From NCBI GenBank assembly GCA_021292105.1, contig CM037874.1, positions 35,328,185-35,392,184 on the forward strand: a stretch of 64,000 nucleotides of DNA, in the 5' to 3' direction. Position 1 is the stretch's first letter. Each line of letters opens with the position of its first letter. The notes beneath the pieces were generated by a model. The model ran no database searches and was not told the origin of the DNA. It saw only the letters and a list, made by a program, of their open reading frames with translations. Below, piece by piece: positions 14,101-29,100 of this stretch. Origin of the DNA: Anadara kagoshimensis (taxonomy: Eukaryota > Mollusca > Bivalvia > Arcoida > Arcidae). The position numbers and the translations under genes are program-made.

Positions 14101-17100
14101 TTTATCTAAATAACTACTATAATTCATTATTTCTCCCATCCTCCATTTGGAATCACTGTGTCTGTTTGTCCTTAGGTTTATTGAGTTATGCATGACAGTC
14201 AAATTGGTTCTCTGATTTTAAATTGTGGGGAATATTGTCATATCTGAGTACAAAATCAAAGATGTTACAAACATGTTATAAATCCCAAATTGTCTAGGAC
14301 ATCCCAGGTTTTTACCCTTTTAAAACACAAAATACTATAATTTTGATCCTGTCTAAAGTTTTGAAAAACCTGCCATTCTCAAGAAAAAATCTAAGTTTCG
14401 CAAGATTTACAAGATATTTCATAGTTAGATTTCATCATGAAAGATACTTTTTTCACATATTGTTTCTGTTGTAGATGTATGTTAAAATAAGACAATGGCA
14501 AAAATTTTTAATTTACAGAAGTAACAATGGACCTTGTGTAAGTTTTATGCGAGTTTAAATCTTTGTGTTACAGATGCCGCCACCAATTTTAGACAGCTTC
14601 GGTCGCCTGGTAGAAGACCAGCCATTGGATCAGTGGGAAGCCAGAAGTGGAGTAGCATTAGCCCTAGAAAAAATATCACCTTTGTTGCCATCAGAACAAA
14701 TTAATGAAGTTTTCTCATTTTTTGTGCCGAAATCTCTCGGAGATCGCCATGTAGAAGTCCGTACACACATGAGATTGGCAGCTTTAGCAGCAGTAAATGA
14801 ACACGGAAAAGTAAGTGAAAAGTAACGATAGTTTTGAGTTACAGTTAAATAATGTTATTCACAGAACAGACTTTATCGGCTAAGTGGTTTACTGAAAGTG
14901 AAAAATTATGTTTCATGTAAAACCTACATGTTTTATTTCTAAATAAGGGTCCTTTAAGACTAAGGGGCCGAAACTCCTCCAACACAATACCATAACATGT
15001 AACATTATATAAGAACGTAAATAATACATCACCAGTGGCCTAGTGGTATAAATCACTGGCTTACAGATCTTAGCACCTATAACTGTCTAGGTTCGAAGCC
15101 CACACAGGGCAGATTCTAGTGTGAAAAGTTTGTGTTTGTCTGCTAAAATTCAGTGTTTTTTTCATGCACTTTGATTTCCTATATATCCCTTAACTGACTG
15201 CCTCAATATAATTGAAAAAATCATGCATGGGGTTTAAAACACCATCACTCAATTTTTTGCCTTATGATAAACTAAATAAATTACTAGTATTTTGAGCATG
15301 GTAAATTTTACCCTACATTACAGGAACATGTATCAGATTTACTACCGGTGTTTGAAGAGTTCTTGGCTAATGCTCCCGACACAGCCAGTTATGATGCAGT
15401 ACGACAGAGTATCGTAATTTTGATGGGAAGTCTGGCTAAACATTTGGACAAGGACAATCCCAAGGTCAAACCAATTGTAGCACAACTTATTGGAGCACTC
15501 TCTACTCCATCACAAGAGGTAATTATAACTGAACAGAGATATAACATTGGAGAGCATCTGTTGTGTATACAAATATGTACCTTATAACCCCATAAAATTT
15601 GTTCAAACCCCTTAAAATTTGTGTGGAATGTTATGAAAAACATTTTCAGGGTCGTCAATCTACTTAATTGGGGCTAAAAATGGGTCCCATTTCCAATGCT
15701 CATAACCTATATTTTCCCAAATAGTTGATAAATGCTCCCAATTCAGATTAAATACAAAACTAACTTATCAGTCTCTACTATGCATTTCCTGTTCTTTCCA
15801 AAATTGCATGAATAGATGCAAATTTTCTCCCAATTGACGGATCGCCTCCCCACTTACAATGTTCCAATAAAGGCCTGGCATGCTTGAATTACACACAAAA
15901 AGAATGAAAACTCAGCCCGAGTTGTGCCAATTTGTTCACTGACGTCACTGACACTAATACATCATTAGTTGCCATGACACTGCTTTCGTACTGTGATGGT
16001 TGCAAGTGTCGGAACATTAAAGGCATGACCATCGATATGTCAATTCCAAGGAGCCTGGATCCAGTACCAAAAGGAATGTGACAGCCCTGGTTTACATAAT
16101 GTCACCATTTTAGGGTAAAACATCAACTAATACATATAATACAATTTTATTTCAAATGGAAATAACAGTTACACACAAATGTTACGTGTTTTAAGGTTGT
16201 ATGCTGGTGTACTCCATTGGTAACATTGTATGTCACAATGTTAACCTAATGAAATGATTTAATTTATCATGTTGGTTGAAGATGAAATGTCAGTAAGTGT
16301 GTCTTTTATGAAAACTCCCTGCACATTGCCTTTAGCTGTAATGTAGGTGAAACATTTTTGACTAGGACATAAAACCCAATTGAATTTATCCATCACTGAT
16401 ATTTATTTCATTTCTTGATATACATTTTAACAGGTACAAGAGTCTGTAGCTAACTGTTTGCCCCCGTTAGTACCAGCCATTAAACAAGATGCCCCTGAAC
16501 TAGTCCAGAAACTACTTCAGCTGTTGTTAGAGTCTGATAACTACGGTGAAAGGAAAGGTGCAGCATATGGATTGGCTGGGCTTGTTAGAGGGCTCGGTAT
16601 CACAGCTTTAAAACAGTTAGAAATTATGTCTACACTAGAACGGGCAGTGAAAGACAAGAAAAACCCCAGAAAACGTGAAGGTAAAGAAGAAAAAAAGTTT
16701 TCATTGAAAGTTATTTAATCACAAATTGTTTTTACAACACAAATATACATGTAAATACTGCAAAATTAACCATACAATTTTAATAATACAGCCGCCTGTT
16801 TCCATCAAAAGTTTCATAAAAAATACAAATGACAAAAACATTTTTATTGCTATTTTGATAGGGTGGTTTGAACTGAGTAATTAAAACAAGATGTTGGTAC
16901 ATATTGCATTGTACACAAATGCATCACTCTCGTGGTATACTCAAGTCTTGGATTCAAATGTTGCAAATCAAAAACAGTTCAGTTGATCAGGGAACTCTGT
17001 GGCTGAATGATGCATGCTTACAGATCACAGAAACTTTAATGCCTAAGTTTGAATCCAAGTTTGCTTGAAAAAAAATTGTGTTTTTGTCTTACCACTTCAA

Positions 17101-20100
17101 TATTTTAGTGAATTTTGACTGGGGCTAAAATCTCTATTACTCAACTCACACCCCTTCAGTTCAGTAGATCTGTAAGCGATTTTTATATGATTTTTAAAAA
17201 TTATTTACTGTAATAAAATGAATGTATTATCCCTATGAAAATTGAAGCATATTTTGATATTGTTGCAGGTGCCTTATTTGCATATGAGATGTTATGTATT
17301 ATGTTGGGTAAACTGTTTGAGCCGTACGTTGTACAGATTTTACCTCATCTACTGTTATGTTTTGGAGATGGAAGTCAATATGTGAGAGAGGTAACAACAT
17401 TGTTTTATTATAAACAAACTAGCATAGGGGTTATATATGAATTATTCACCATTTATAATATGGGGGGCTTCAGTGGCCAATTGGTCTAAAGTGTGCGTTC
17501 TCCACTGCTTAGGTTCCAATCCCATTTGGGATTTGGGATAGTTTCTAGTGTGAGAAAATTTGTCAGTGTGCTTGTAGAAGGTCGTCTGTGGTTTCCACTG
17601 GGCACTGATATCCTCTACCATCCCTGAACTGAAAGCTTCCATATACTTGGTGTAAGTGAAGGAATCTTGACTTGGGCATAAAACAATATTACACACCACA
17701 CAACCTTACACCCAAACCCACCCCATCTCCTCAAAAGTGGATGCTTATGTCTTCAACCTCTGCTGGTTCATAATAAGACTAAAATTTGAGATCCTGCAGT
17801 TCACCTGGTATCAGTATAGTGCGATTTAGGGAGTTGCATACTTGTTTTGTGAGCTAGCACCTAATAGTCATCCTGAGTGCATACTAGTACAATGCAGACC
17901 ATAAAACACACTCCCACATATCTCTCTCTCTCTCATAACAGATCTTTATGAAACTTCACAGAAACAATCTTTGGATGTGCCATTGACTATTTATATTTTG
18001 ATCATGCACATGGTTGGGTATTACTCGGCTACATTGAAATTCATTTGAGGCATTTTTGAAATGACATCTCATTTCAGTTTTAACTTGTTTAACTTGATCT
18101 CTTTTGTTAGGCAGCAGATGAAACCTCAAAGGCAGTGATGAGTATGTTAACAGCTCATGGTGTAAAGTTAGTACTACCATCTTTATTGAAAGGTTTAGAA
18201 GAAGATGCTTGGAGAACTAAAACAGGTATATACATGTACAGTAAAACCTTGATTTATAGCTACCATTTGTTGGTTTGTCAAATTTTGGCATTAAATTTAG
18301 AGAGACTTATAAAAACAATTGAAGAAATGGATATTGCGACTTAAATTTAGTCTGGCAATGAATAAGGTGACAAAGTTATTGTACATTGTTTCAAATTAAT
18401 ATTGCATGGTTCATGTAAATACATCATTTTAGCTCACCTGAGTTCAGGTGAGCTATTGCAATGGTTCCCTGTCCGTTTTCTTGTCATGTACCATCTGCTG
18501 GTACATTTTAATCATCTCCTCTAACACGACTAAGCCAAATTTATTTGTAAGTATCATGTGCAGGTGCAGGGGTTTCAGCCTTGCACAAATAAATGTGTTA
18601 TGACCTAACTTGACCTCATAAAGTGGAAGAAAGTAAAAATCTTTAGAAAAGATTCCATAACTGGGCAGGGGTTTCAGCCTTGCAAAATTAAAGGTGTTAT
18701 CCTCCAACTTGGCCTCATAAAATAGAAAATAGTAAAATCTTTAGAAAAAGATTCCATGAATATACATGAGTTATAATTCAAATATTTCATGTATATCATT
18801 CTTAGGACACCTTGTTTCATATTTACACAAATCTTGTGTGTGGGGGGCTCAAAATGGGGAAACAGAAAGGTACCTAAGGAGTAAATGTTTGAAAGTATTA
18901 TATTTATTAATATCTCTGATAATGTTATATCAGCAATCCGAGGTTAGAGGTCAAAAGTTAAAAGGTTACTAATTGGAGATCTATTCTTTTTCAGGTGCTG
19001 TTGAACTTTTAGGTGCCATGGCATTCTGTGCCCCGAAGCAGTTATCAGCTTGTCTGCCTAGTATTGTACCCAAACTTACAGAAGTGTTGACAGATTCCCA
19101 TGTTAAAGTACAGAAGTCAGGAGCCCAAGCCCTAAAACAGATTGGGTCTGTTATTAGAAATCCTGAAATTCAAGGTATAGTGGATTGTGAAAAAAAATTG
19201 TGTAGACTTGTAAAAAAAATGTTAAAATATAATCAATAATCTATTGCTGTTGAATAGTTTAAATGGTATCCTTTCACTTTCAGTGTACATATTTGCTTTA
19301 GAGGATGCTATAGTATATTTTTTTTCTATATTTTTCAGCCATTGTACCAGTTTTACTGGATGCGTTACAGGAACCATCAAAGAAGACCATGTTCTGTCTA
19401 CAGACTTTACTGGAGACTAAATTTGTACATTTTATTGATGCGCCATCCCTGGCTTTGATAATGCCTGTAGTAGAACGAGCATTCCAAGAACGGGTTACAG
19501 AAACTAGGAAAATGGCTGCTCAGATCATTGGTAATATGTACTCCCTAACAGATCAGAAGGTATGATGTTTGCTCATTTGTATTTTTTTTACATCCCACAA
19601 ACTAAGTTTAGGGATGGGGTATACAGGAAATCACCCTGTCCGTCTGGTCGTTCGTCCTAATATTATGTCCTATCCATATCTTTCTTTTCTATGGATGGAT
19701 TTTGATTAAACTTGGCTCAAATGTAAACCACCATGAGGCAATTTGTTGCATATCACTTTTAGGTGCATATAGCACAAGGTCAAATAACAACTTGGCATTG
19801 TTGTGGATGGGGTGAATGGGGTAAGGGAATATTTCTTTTGAAAGGGTCTGCTCTAGTTGTGTGACCCACCCCAAAAAGTGGTGTGCAAACTGTATAACTT
19901 GCATCAGGTTAATTATCATCATGGCACATTAATAAAAATCATGTCAAATGATGTAAAAACCTCATTATTATTTATCCAGGATCTGGACCCATACATAGAG
20001 AAAGTTATACCTGGGTTGAAGCAGTCCCTGCTGGACCCGGTACCTGAAGTTAGAACCGTTTCTGCCAAAGCATTGGGTGCCATGGTTAGAGGTATAGGAG

Positions 20101-23100
20101 GAGATAAGTTTGAGGATCTCATGAAGTGGCTGATGGATACATTGAAGAGTGAAAGTAGTTCTGTAGATAGGTCAGGAGCTGCTCAAGGTATGTATATGTA
20201 TACTGTCTGACAAAGTGAACCATGATTGTAGCTTAGTTGGTAGAGTGCTACCTAGGTATGAAGGAGGTCTGAGTTTGAACCTCAGCCAGGGTCTTCATAA
20301 AAATAGGTAGTGAATGTTGTTTTGTCAAACACTCAGCATTTAGAAATGAAGTAACAGGGTCTTTTGGGAGAGATCTTTAAACTGATGTCCCATGTCATGG
20401 CAGGTGTTGCATGTTAAAGAACTCTTCATTCATATTGCCCTTAGTGCACTGCAATGGCATTTCACCTATTGTTGGTGATGTCTCAATATAAATGAAATAA
20501 TTTTGACAGGGATGTAAAAACCCAATCATCTACATGAATGTAGATTTCTGTATCAATATAGGAGAAAATCGCAAATGTCTTCCTCTATTACATGCCAAAC
20601 ATAGTGACTGGTTTTCAATCCAACGATAGTATAATCGGACAATATTGATTGGCTTTATTCACCAAGCATCATACAAATATGAAGAGTATTTATTACAAAA
20701 TTTACATGAAAATAAAAAGTTCACACAAACATCTTGAAATGGCAAGTCTTGCCAAAATTGACCCGACAAAAAATTTCCTGATTTACAGTTGTATGCGATG
20801 GTAATTACCAAGCACCATCACAAATTTGAATAGAATTTACATGTATAACAAAGTTTACGTGATTGTAATAATGGATATTTCAGTGTTTTAAGGTAAAAAA
20901 GACCCAAAGCCCCTCATCTAAATAATTCAGTCAAATAGCAACCATTTGGAAATGGTTTCTAATTGTTTCAAAGGTGATAATCAAAAATTTTGTTATTAAG
21001 GTTTATGGTTTGAAAATTTTTAGAAGTTATTATGTTTATTTTAAATTTTGACAAGCTTCAAACATTAATTTGCACTTGTGTTCTTAGTCGATAATAAACT
21101 CTAATAATTTGTTCGTAAGTTTTATCTGAATTTTTGTCATTGATTTGTACTTTTGATCTCAGTTGATTAACACTTATAATTTGTAGGTTTGAGTGAAGTG
21201 ATTGGAGGTTTAGGTATCCAGGAATTACAAAGGCTGATGCCAAACATAATACAGACAGCCGAACGTAACGATATTCCATCTCACGTTCGTGATGGTTATA
21301 CCATGATGTACATATACCTACCGTCAGTGTTTGGTGAAGACTTCATGGAATACATAGGGCCTATCATTCCATCTATTTTGAAGGTACAGTAAAAACAGTT
21401 ATAATGGTAATGCCACTTAATAACTTTGCCCCCTTACTTCTCACTTATTGCCACACATTTTTGAAGTCCCAAAAATCTCTCTCATTTTATCGCCAAACTT
21501 CTTTATAATGCCAAAAATCTGACTGAACAAATATTGGCATTGAATTGAAGTTTTATGTTAATTAAAATAATACAATTTAAGGAGGTTATGTACTTGTACA
21601 ATGTTACTGATTTTGCCTTGTATCAGTTTAGTTAGCAGGTTTGGTTTAGTTCAGCAGTGTTTGCTTTAGGATTTTTTTAAGAGGGGGCAATTTTCAAAAA
21701 AAAAAATCCTCTAAAACACCATTACATCAATATTACAGTCTTATTTTATGTTAAATTGTATATTGAGTACTTGCAGTTAAGATGGGAACCCTAAGAAATT
21801 CAATTTTCAGAACAAATCAAACACCTGGTTTGCTCAAGGTTCAGTTTAGCCATGGTTTCCAGTTTATGCAGGGTTCAGTTTGCATATTGTCACTCCCCAG
21901 GTACAAGTAAAAAGATTAGTTTTTATATTAACCTTTTTAAAACATTAATATTTTCAGGCTTTAGCTGATGAATCCGAGTATGTAAGAGACACAGCATTAC
22001 GAGCAGGTCAGAGGATTATCAACGTGTATGCAGACACAGCTATAGAACTTCTGCTACCAGAACTGGAGAATGGTTTATTTGATGATAACTGGAGAATTAG
22101 ATATAGTTCTGTACAGTTGTTAGGGGATCTACTGTACAAATTATCAGGTAAATGACAACATCATCTGACTACTCAGGGCCTCGGTGGCAAGGTGCTTTAA
22201 AGTGTGCTTACCTTACCGATCATGGCCAATCCCACCTCTGATGCTAGTGTCAGAAAGTTTGTCTGTTCAAATGCCAAAGGTCAGCAAATTTCTCTTGGTA
22301 CTCCAGTTTTCTCCATTCCTTAACTGACCACCATGATATTTGTGAAAAAAATCTGTGAGAGTGTGTCTGTTGGATTGCCAGAGGTCAGTAAATTTCTCTG
22401 GGTACTCCAGTTTCCTCCATACCTGAAATGACCACCATGATGTTTGTGAAAAAAATCTTGACCGAGGTGTAAGCAACATTAGTCATTTACATAGTGTTAG
22501 TGGATATACACACATGATTAGGAATTACCATGTTGGTCTGTCATCATATTATTGTACATTTTAGACCGTACCATAAGGCAGAGATGAGGCCTAACTATTT
22601 TGAGTTAGGGCCAAGCTTACTTCAGAAAAGAAGCTTTAATAGGAATAAGTATCTAAAATGTGTAATCATTTAGGAGCTCAGAGCGATTTTAGGAGCTATG
22701 GGCCCTGCTAATCTTACTTCCTGCAAGTCATTACTTCTCCAGAGGAATTTCATTAAACTTCACACAAATTATTTCCATGGTCCAAGAGTGACTGGACCTT
22801 CAGTAAAGGTAATTTCTCTAAAGGTGAAATTGTGGAGGGTGTAGGTTACAACTACTGGGTGAAGGGTAAGTACAAGCAGAATTCTAGTTAATTATGGGGG
22901 ATGCCTAATTGGGGAGGGTGTAGGTTACAACTGAGGGATAAGTACCAGTACAATTCTAGTTAATTATGTGTGTATGCGCCTAAATGGTATATTGAAATTA
23001 TTAATAGTTTATTTGATATGTATAATTGTAGGTGTTACTGGTAAAATGAGCACAGAAACGGCTCATGATGATGATAACTTTGGTACTGAAAGTTCACAAA

Positions 23101-26100
23101 AGGTAAATATCTACAGGTTATTTATGTATATTGTACAAGAAAGGTAAACTTGTATTTGTACTGCTCTTTAAACTTTGACAAATTTTCAAACCATGATATA
23201 CATAAGTGAAAAAACCCAGAAATCAAGGAACTAATGTGTGGTTATATTTCCCTTTTACCAAATACATGGATATACCAGGGGATGTAAATATACAGTTTCC
23301 ACCACCATCCCAGATCTAACTGCAAGTGTAAGAATTTTAAAGGGGATGTAAGTTTTCATGTGTTCATTCTTAAATTGACATCTAGCAGTAATTTTTCATT
23401 TATTAACAGATAATTAGGAGAGTGTAAGAGACAATCAGTCTCTTAAGGTCCATAGCAGGCCTCAGGGTTCTTATTGTAAATGCAGCACTCAGTGGTCTAT
23501 AAAGCACTTGCTTACAGATCATATAGCCTTGCACCACTTAGGTTAGAATCCTACACGAGTCAGGTTCTAGTGTGATAAAGTTTGTCAGTTTCCTTGCTGA
23601 AGGTAGATGGTTTTATCCAGGCACTCCAGATTCCTTCATTATCCCAAATCTCACTGCCTGAGTCTTTGTATTGAATGTAAGACTCCATTTCTTCACTCTT
23701 AAATTCACATCTAATAGTTATTATTTTTCTTTATTATTTATTAACAGATATTATGAGGGCTTTAGGTAAAGATCGGCGGGACAGAGTGTTGTCTGGTTAT
23801 ACATGGGACGTTCAGATACAGCTCTGTTAGTTCGACAATCCGCCCTTCACGTCTGGAAGATCATCGTGGCTCATACACCACAGACGCTGAGAGAAATACT
23901 TCCTACATTGTTCAAACTCTTACTTAGTTGTCTAGCTAGCACCAGTTATGACAAAAGACAGGTAATTATATCAATAATAATAATAATAATTTTGTTACTG
24001 AACTAATCAAGGGCCCACAAGAGACAACTACAACCAAACTAAAATTCCAAATAAATATATTAGATTACAGTCAAATCTGTCTTTAAAGGCCAATTTAGGG
24101 AACTGGTAAGATTGGCCTTTATGGGCAAGTGGCCCTTATATAGAGGTTCAAATAACATAAAGAAAATTGGGATAAAAATCCTCTTGCTTTTAAAAGCAGG
24201 TGGTCATCATATATAGAGGTGGCACATGAATAAAGAACGTTGGGATAAAAATCCTAAAGCTTTTAAAAGCAGGTGGTTCTTATATAGAGGTGGCCTTCAA
24301 GGCAGGTTGGACTGTATTACATGAAGTCGATGTACATACATGTACATGTAGTTATATTTCTTTTTTCACTGTTTACATACTTTGATCATTTTGAGACAAG
24401 GTGATGTTAAATATCTTGCTTACACTTGAGTTGTTAATAAGATACTTGAAGATGTTTTGATGCTTATTAAAATTAAAAGCTATAAAATATATAAAACTGG
24501 AAGAAAATTAGTTTTGACATACATTTGTATGATGTAAATTATTTAGGTATGGGTGGTTGGAAGTATACATGTTATGTGAATATGTAATTTCATAGTTGTA
24601 AATTATTTTTAAATTTTGTTTAAGACAGTTTTCAGTGTTCAATAGTAGGAAGACAGTTTTAACATCAAATATAAAGCATCACTGTATTATATGTTCCTGA
24701 ATATGAATGTTTTTATTTCTATTTTGTCCAGGTTGCAGCTAGAACACTAGGTGATCTTGTAAGGAAGCTTGGAGACAGAGTATTACCAGAGATCATTCCA
24801 ATCCTGGAGAGCGGTCTGGATTCTGAACAAGCAGATCAAAGACAAGGTGTCTGTATAGGTCTGAGTGAAATCATGGCAGCTACTAGTAGAGATCATGTAA
24901 GTCCAAAAAATATATAACCCTGCCCATCCACCCAAGTCCTTTTGTCTCTTCATTGAGTGAACAGCAACTGTTAGTAGAAATTATATGAGTCCAAAAATTT
25001 AAAATCCCACCCATCCAAGTTGTTTTCTCTCTTCACTGAGTGAAAAAATGGCAACTAGCACTAGATATCATGTATTATAGCCCCACCCACCAAGTAGAAG
25101 CAAGTAGCTCAGTTGGTGAAGTGTCAGACTCAAGATCTAAAGGTTGAGGGTTCAAATCCTGACAGGGGCATGTTGTGATCTTAAGCTAGTTGTTTCATTT
25201 TACATTGCTGCTGCTGTGTCAGGATAATGAACCAGTAGGACTTCAACCTCTGCAACTGCTGTCTATATGAGCTAGCATATTAAATTTGCCATGAGTGTGT
25301 GCTAGTACAAAGCAGACATATACATAATGCACATTGTCAGTCATGGTCATGTCGTGGTAGTCCAGTGTGATCTGGCTGACACTAGCAACACAGTAGAAAG
25401 TTTTTAGATGTGTCAATGCAAGTCTAAGGCTTACTTAAAGTGTCCACTACAGTGAGTGAAGTTGTTTCTGTCCTCACTTGGTTTTCTAGTGGCAAAATAT
25501 ACACTTACTAAACATGTATAAATGTCATTTAAATATGTAATTCAGTTTAATTGTAATATGTTTTCAGGTGTTGGTGTTCTCAGACAGTCTGATTCCAACT
25601 GTTCGTCGTGCACTCATTGATCCGCTACCAGAAGTACGAGAGGCAGCAGCACGCACATTTGACAATCTCCATGCCAACATAAGTCAGCGAGCATTAGATG
25701 AAATCTTGCCAGACTTACTACAGAAACTGGTATATAGATAAATTTCTTAAAAGTTATAATAGTTATACTAACATAAAGATATTTTGTCAGAGATCATATA
25801 GTGTTATAAAAATATAAACATGATTGCACCTATTGTTGCACTTACAAATTGTCATTGTCAATAGCCATTTTTGGGGTTTTTATTTTAGTGATGTTCGAGT
25901 TAGACAAATATTGCTAATTAATAAATGCTATTTATGCTAGTATAATAATAACATAATGACATGAAAGGATAAGATGCTAATTCATGATTATGCTAACTGT
26001 CATTGTTCAGTGTGTGCCAAACTTCGTCGGACCGTCCGACAAGTCCGATAAAATTACCGCTGGTCCGATAAAAAATCAGATTTTTCCGGACCGTAAGTCC

Positions 26101-29100
26101 GGTAACCAGTTCGGAAAATAGAGAGCGCCAAAAATTCGGATTTATAGTTCCGATCCAATTCGAATTTTATTATTGCCATCCGACTTCCGTTATTACAAAA
26201 ATGTTTAACCTGAAATATACGTTCCAGGAGCTATTCCACAGCAATAAAACGGAAAGCAGGAGGCCCAAATTATGAATAAAACGTAAAAGAAAATATAAGC
26301 AGCATTGGATGGAGGGGCGACCATGGTTGCAATTTGACGAGGAGAAATGTGTAATGAAATGCACACACTGCTTTGAATTTTATGGGTCGGGAGGCGCAGC
26401 ACACAATAATAATTTAAAAGGCCAAAATACATTTATTTGTACTTCCATAAATAAATGTATTCTGACCTTTTAAATTATTATTGTGTGCTACGCTTCCCTA
26501 ACTCGACCCGACCCGACTCGTTTCTCCTTGTCAAATTGCAACCATGGTCGCCCCTCCATCCAATGTTTCTTAAATTTTCTTTCAAATTTTCTTCATAGTT
26601 TGTGCCTCCCGTAGCTTTCCGTTTTAAAGGAGAAAATAAGTAAATATTTACAAAACCGAATAATTGTTTTCTTTTTATTGAAGAATTTTTGGTCCAGTAA
26701 AAAACTTTACGGTCTGGTAAAGTTTCTAGGTTTACCAGACCGAATGTCCATTAATCATTTTGAAAGTTTGGCACACACTGTTGTTGTTGTTAAAATTTGA
26801 TTGTGCTGAATAAAAAAGTACACAAGACATGTGCAAGGACGGTTCTTTGACCATGTCTCTTCTGAAGGACCTCAAGGCTTTCATTTCTAAATGCCAAGTG
26901 CATGTGGAAAGAGCAGTCTCTATCAATTTTGAAGTCTTGGTCAAACCCTGTCTATAAGTGATCAGCTGGCATTAGGGTTAATACATTGATTAATTATTCA
27001 TTAACTGTGTAATGCTTATATTTTGCCATGGTTTTATTTTCGCTGTATTCGTGGTCCAGTGTATTCCTGTGAAAATAAAACGACAGCAAAAACATGTGGG
27101 TATTTCCAGCCAATCACTCTTGCTAGAGTTGTTTTCATTTAGTCAGATAAGACTGCGAAAATATTGACACGGCGAATACACTAGTCATCGTCAAACCGCG
27201 AAAGTTTGACACCATGAAAATAAAGCAATATACAGTACTGTAGAATGTCTAGTGTTCACATATTCAGCATTTTAATTTTTCTCTTGATTTATTTTTCAGG
27301 GAGATCCAGAGTATTCAGAGCGAGCACTTGATGGTTTACAACAAGTCATGACAGTTAAAAGTAGAGTTGTACTTCCTTATCTTGTACCACAGGTATGTGA
27401 TAGAAATTTTTTGTCTCATTCTGTGATCAGGAGGCTATCACATGGCTTTTTATACAATCATTTCTAGAAATGGGACATATTATGGTAAAGTTCCATGTGC
27501 AATAGTTTGCCTGGCCTACACCTCCAACACTATTGGAGGATCTGTAACCAAACTGGGTATATATAATTACTAGGACATGTGTTGGCCAAAAGAGGAGAAA
27601 GGCTTGTGTAAATTTCTCAAGAGTTGTGCCCCTTTGATTGAAAAACAAAAAATGTCCCTAGATACTAGATTGGATGTGATTACAAACCAAATTGTCAATG
27701 ACAATCCTTAAAGGTACTGTTCTTATCAGTCCCGATACCTTTTTAGTATACCAAGTTTGAAATAAAAATTCAAAATGGATGCATAAAAGATATGTGGAGG
27801 CAGAGTAGTCTGAATTGAGTTATGACAGCTGTGTGTCACCTTGCAAATCGAACTTTCATCGCCAGCAATGGGTACTTCCAACTCTGCCCTAGGTATATAG
27901 TGTCCGTCTTGTAAGGACATCCTCCACATTGATACCTAGTCAAGGAATTTCTGGTGCACCCACTCCTCTTTTCAGAGGACCCCCTGCTAGAGGGTTGATT
28001 TGACTTTTGTCTCAGACCTTCCCAAGGGTAATATGAGTAATTGAATACCCAGTTTGTTACCCCTAAAGCAAGCATTGCCACCACACCATGCTACATATAG
28101 GGTGTGATTTCATTTATATAGCATGCGATGCTCAAGTGCTAATTCATAGTTTTATTTAATTTGCATATATTTAAAAAATTGAAACAATTTATTATGTATA
28201 TACAGGGATATTCATGTTTTAATTCAATTTTGATTTAAGCAATATAGTATTTTAAATTTTGATAAAAGAAAATTAGTATTTATATCTTATTTTGGCCATG
28301 AAAATGAGATTTCACAAAATATCTAAAATCCTTGATTTTTTAAGGGGAGATAATCATGATTTTTTTTTAAAAAAAACACATTTGATGTTGAGCACTGATT
28401 GAAATCTAGAATAAATGAATAATCATTATTATTACTCATAGGAAAAGGTTTTTTAATGAATTAAATATTTCTATGAAAATATTTTTATAAGAGATTTGGT
28501 CCATAACTAGACATTATATATATAAAGAGGGAAAAATATTCAGAAAAAACTTATAATCTGCCCTTGATAACTTTGTTCATTACTGAGCCCTTAAATCCTT
28601 CAGTTTAATGGGATTCGCTGCTGTACCGCGTGATACCCTCTAATGTTTGTGCAGAACACTTATTTCCAATGGATATAGAATCACTTAAGATGACGTTTTC
28701 TGTAAAAACAATGTTAATCTGGGAATTTTCTACATTAACGTTTTCCGAAACATTAAAAGGTATTGGTCTGGTGGTACAGCAATGAACCCCATTCTGGTGT
28801 CTACCTGGATTTATTGTCAATACCCTTTATGTTGTCCAAATAGACTAAGCATGCAAGATTGAACTGTATATTTGGCTTGAAATCTTTTGATACCAGTAGT
28901 TAAAAAATTTTAATTTATTTTTTAGCTCACATCTCCACCTGTGAATACCAGAGCATTGTCATTTTTGTCATCGGTAGCAGGGGATGCATTAACTAGACAT
29001 TTGACTAAAATCTTACCAGCTTTGATGTCGTCCCTTAGTGAAAAATCAGGATCACCAGAGGAAGAACAGGTTAGTTCATTAGATGATAGAAAAGTTGAAA

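Noticed and set aside
25098-25165. A tRNA-like sequence with good A and B boxes (also at 7,603, 15,032 and 20,223)
   Set aside because: Acceptor stems do not pair and each is followed by a shared SINE body, so these are SINE heads and not tRNA genes.
27836-28084. An 82-codon minus-strand frame containing CGGCPYKTD
   Set aside because: It lies in a GCN1 intron in a GC-richer patch. It may be a transposon scrap, but no catalytic motif or family is visible.
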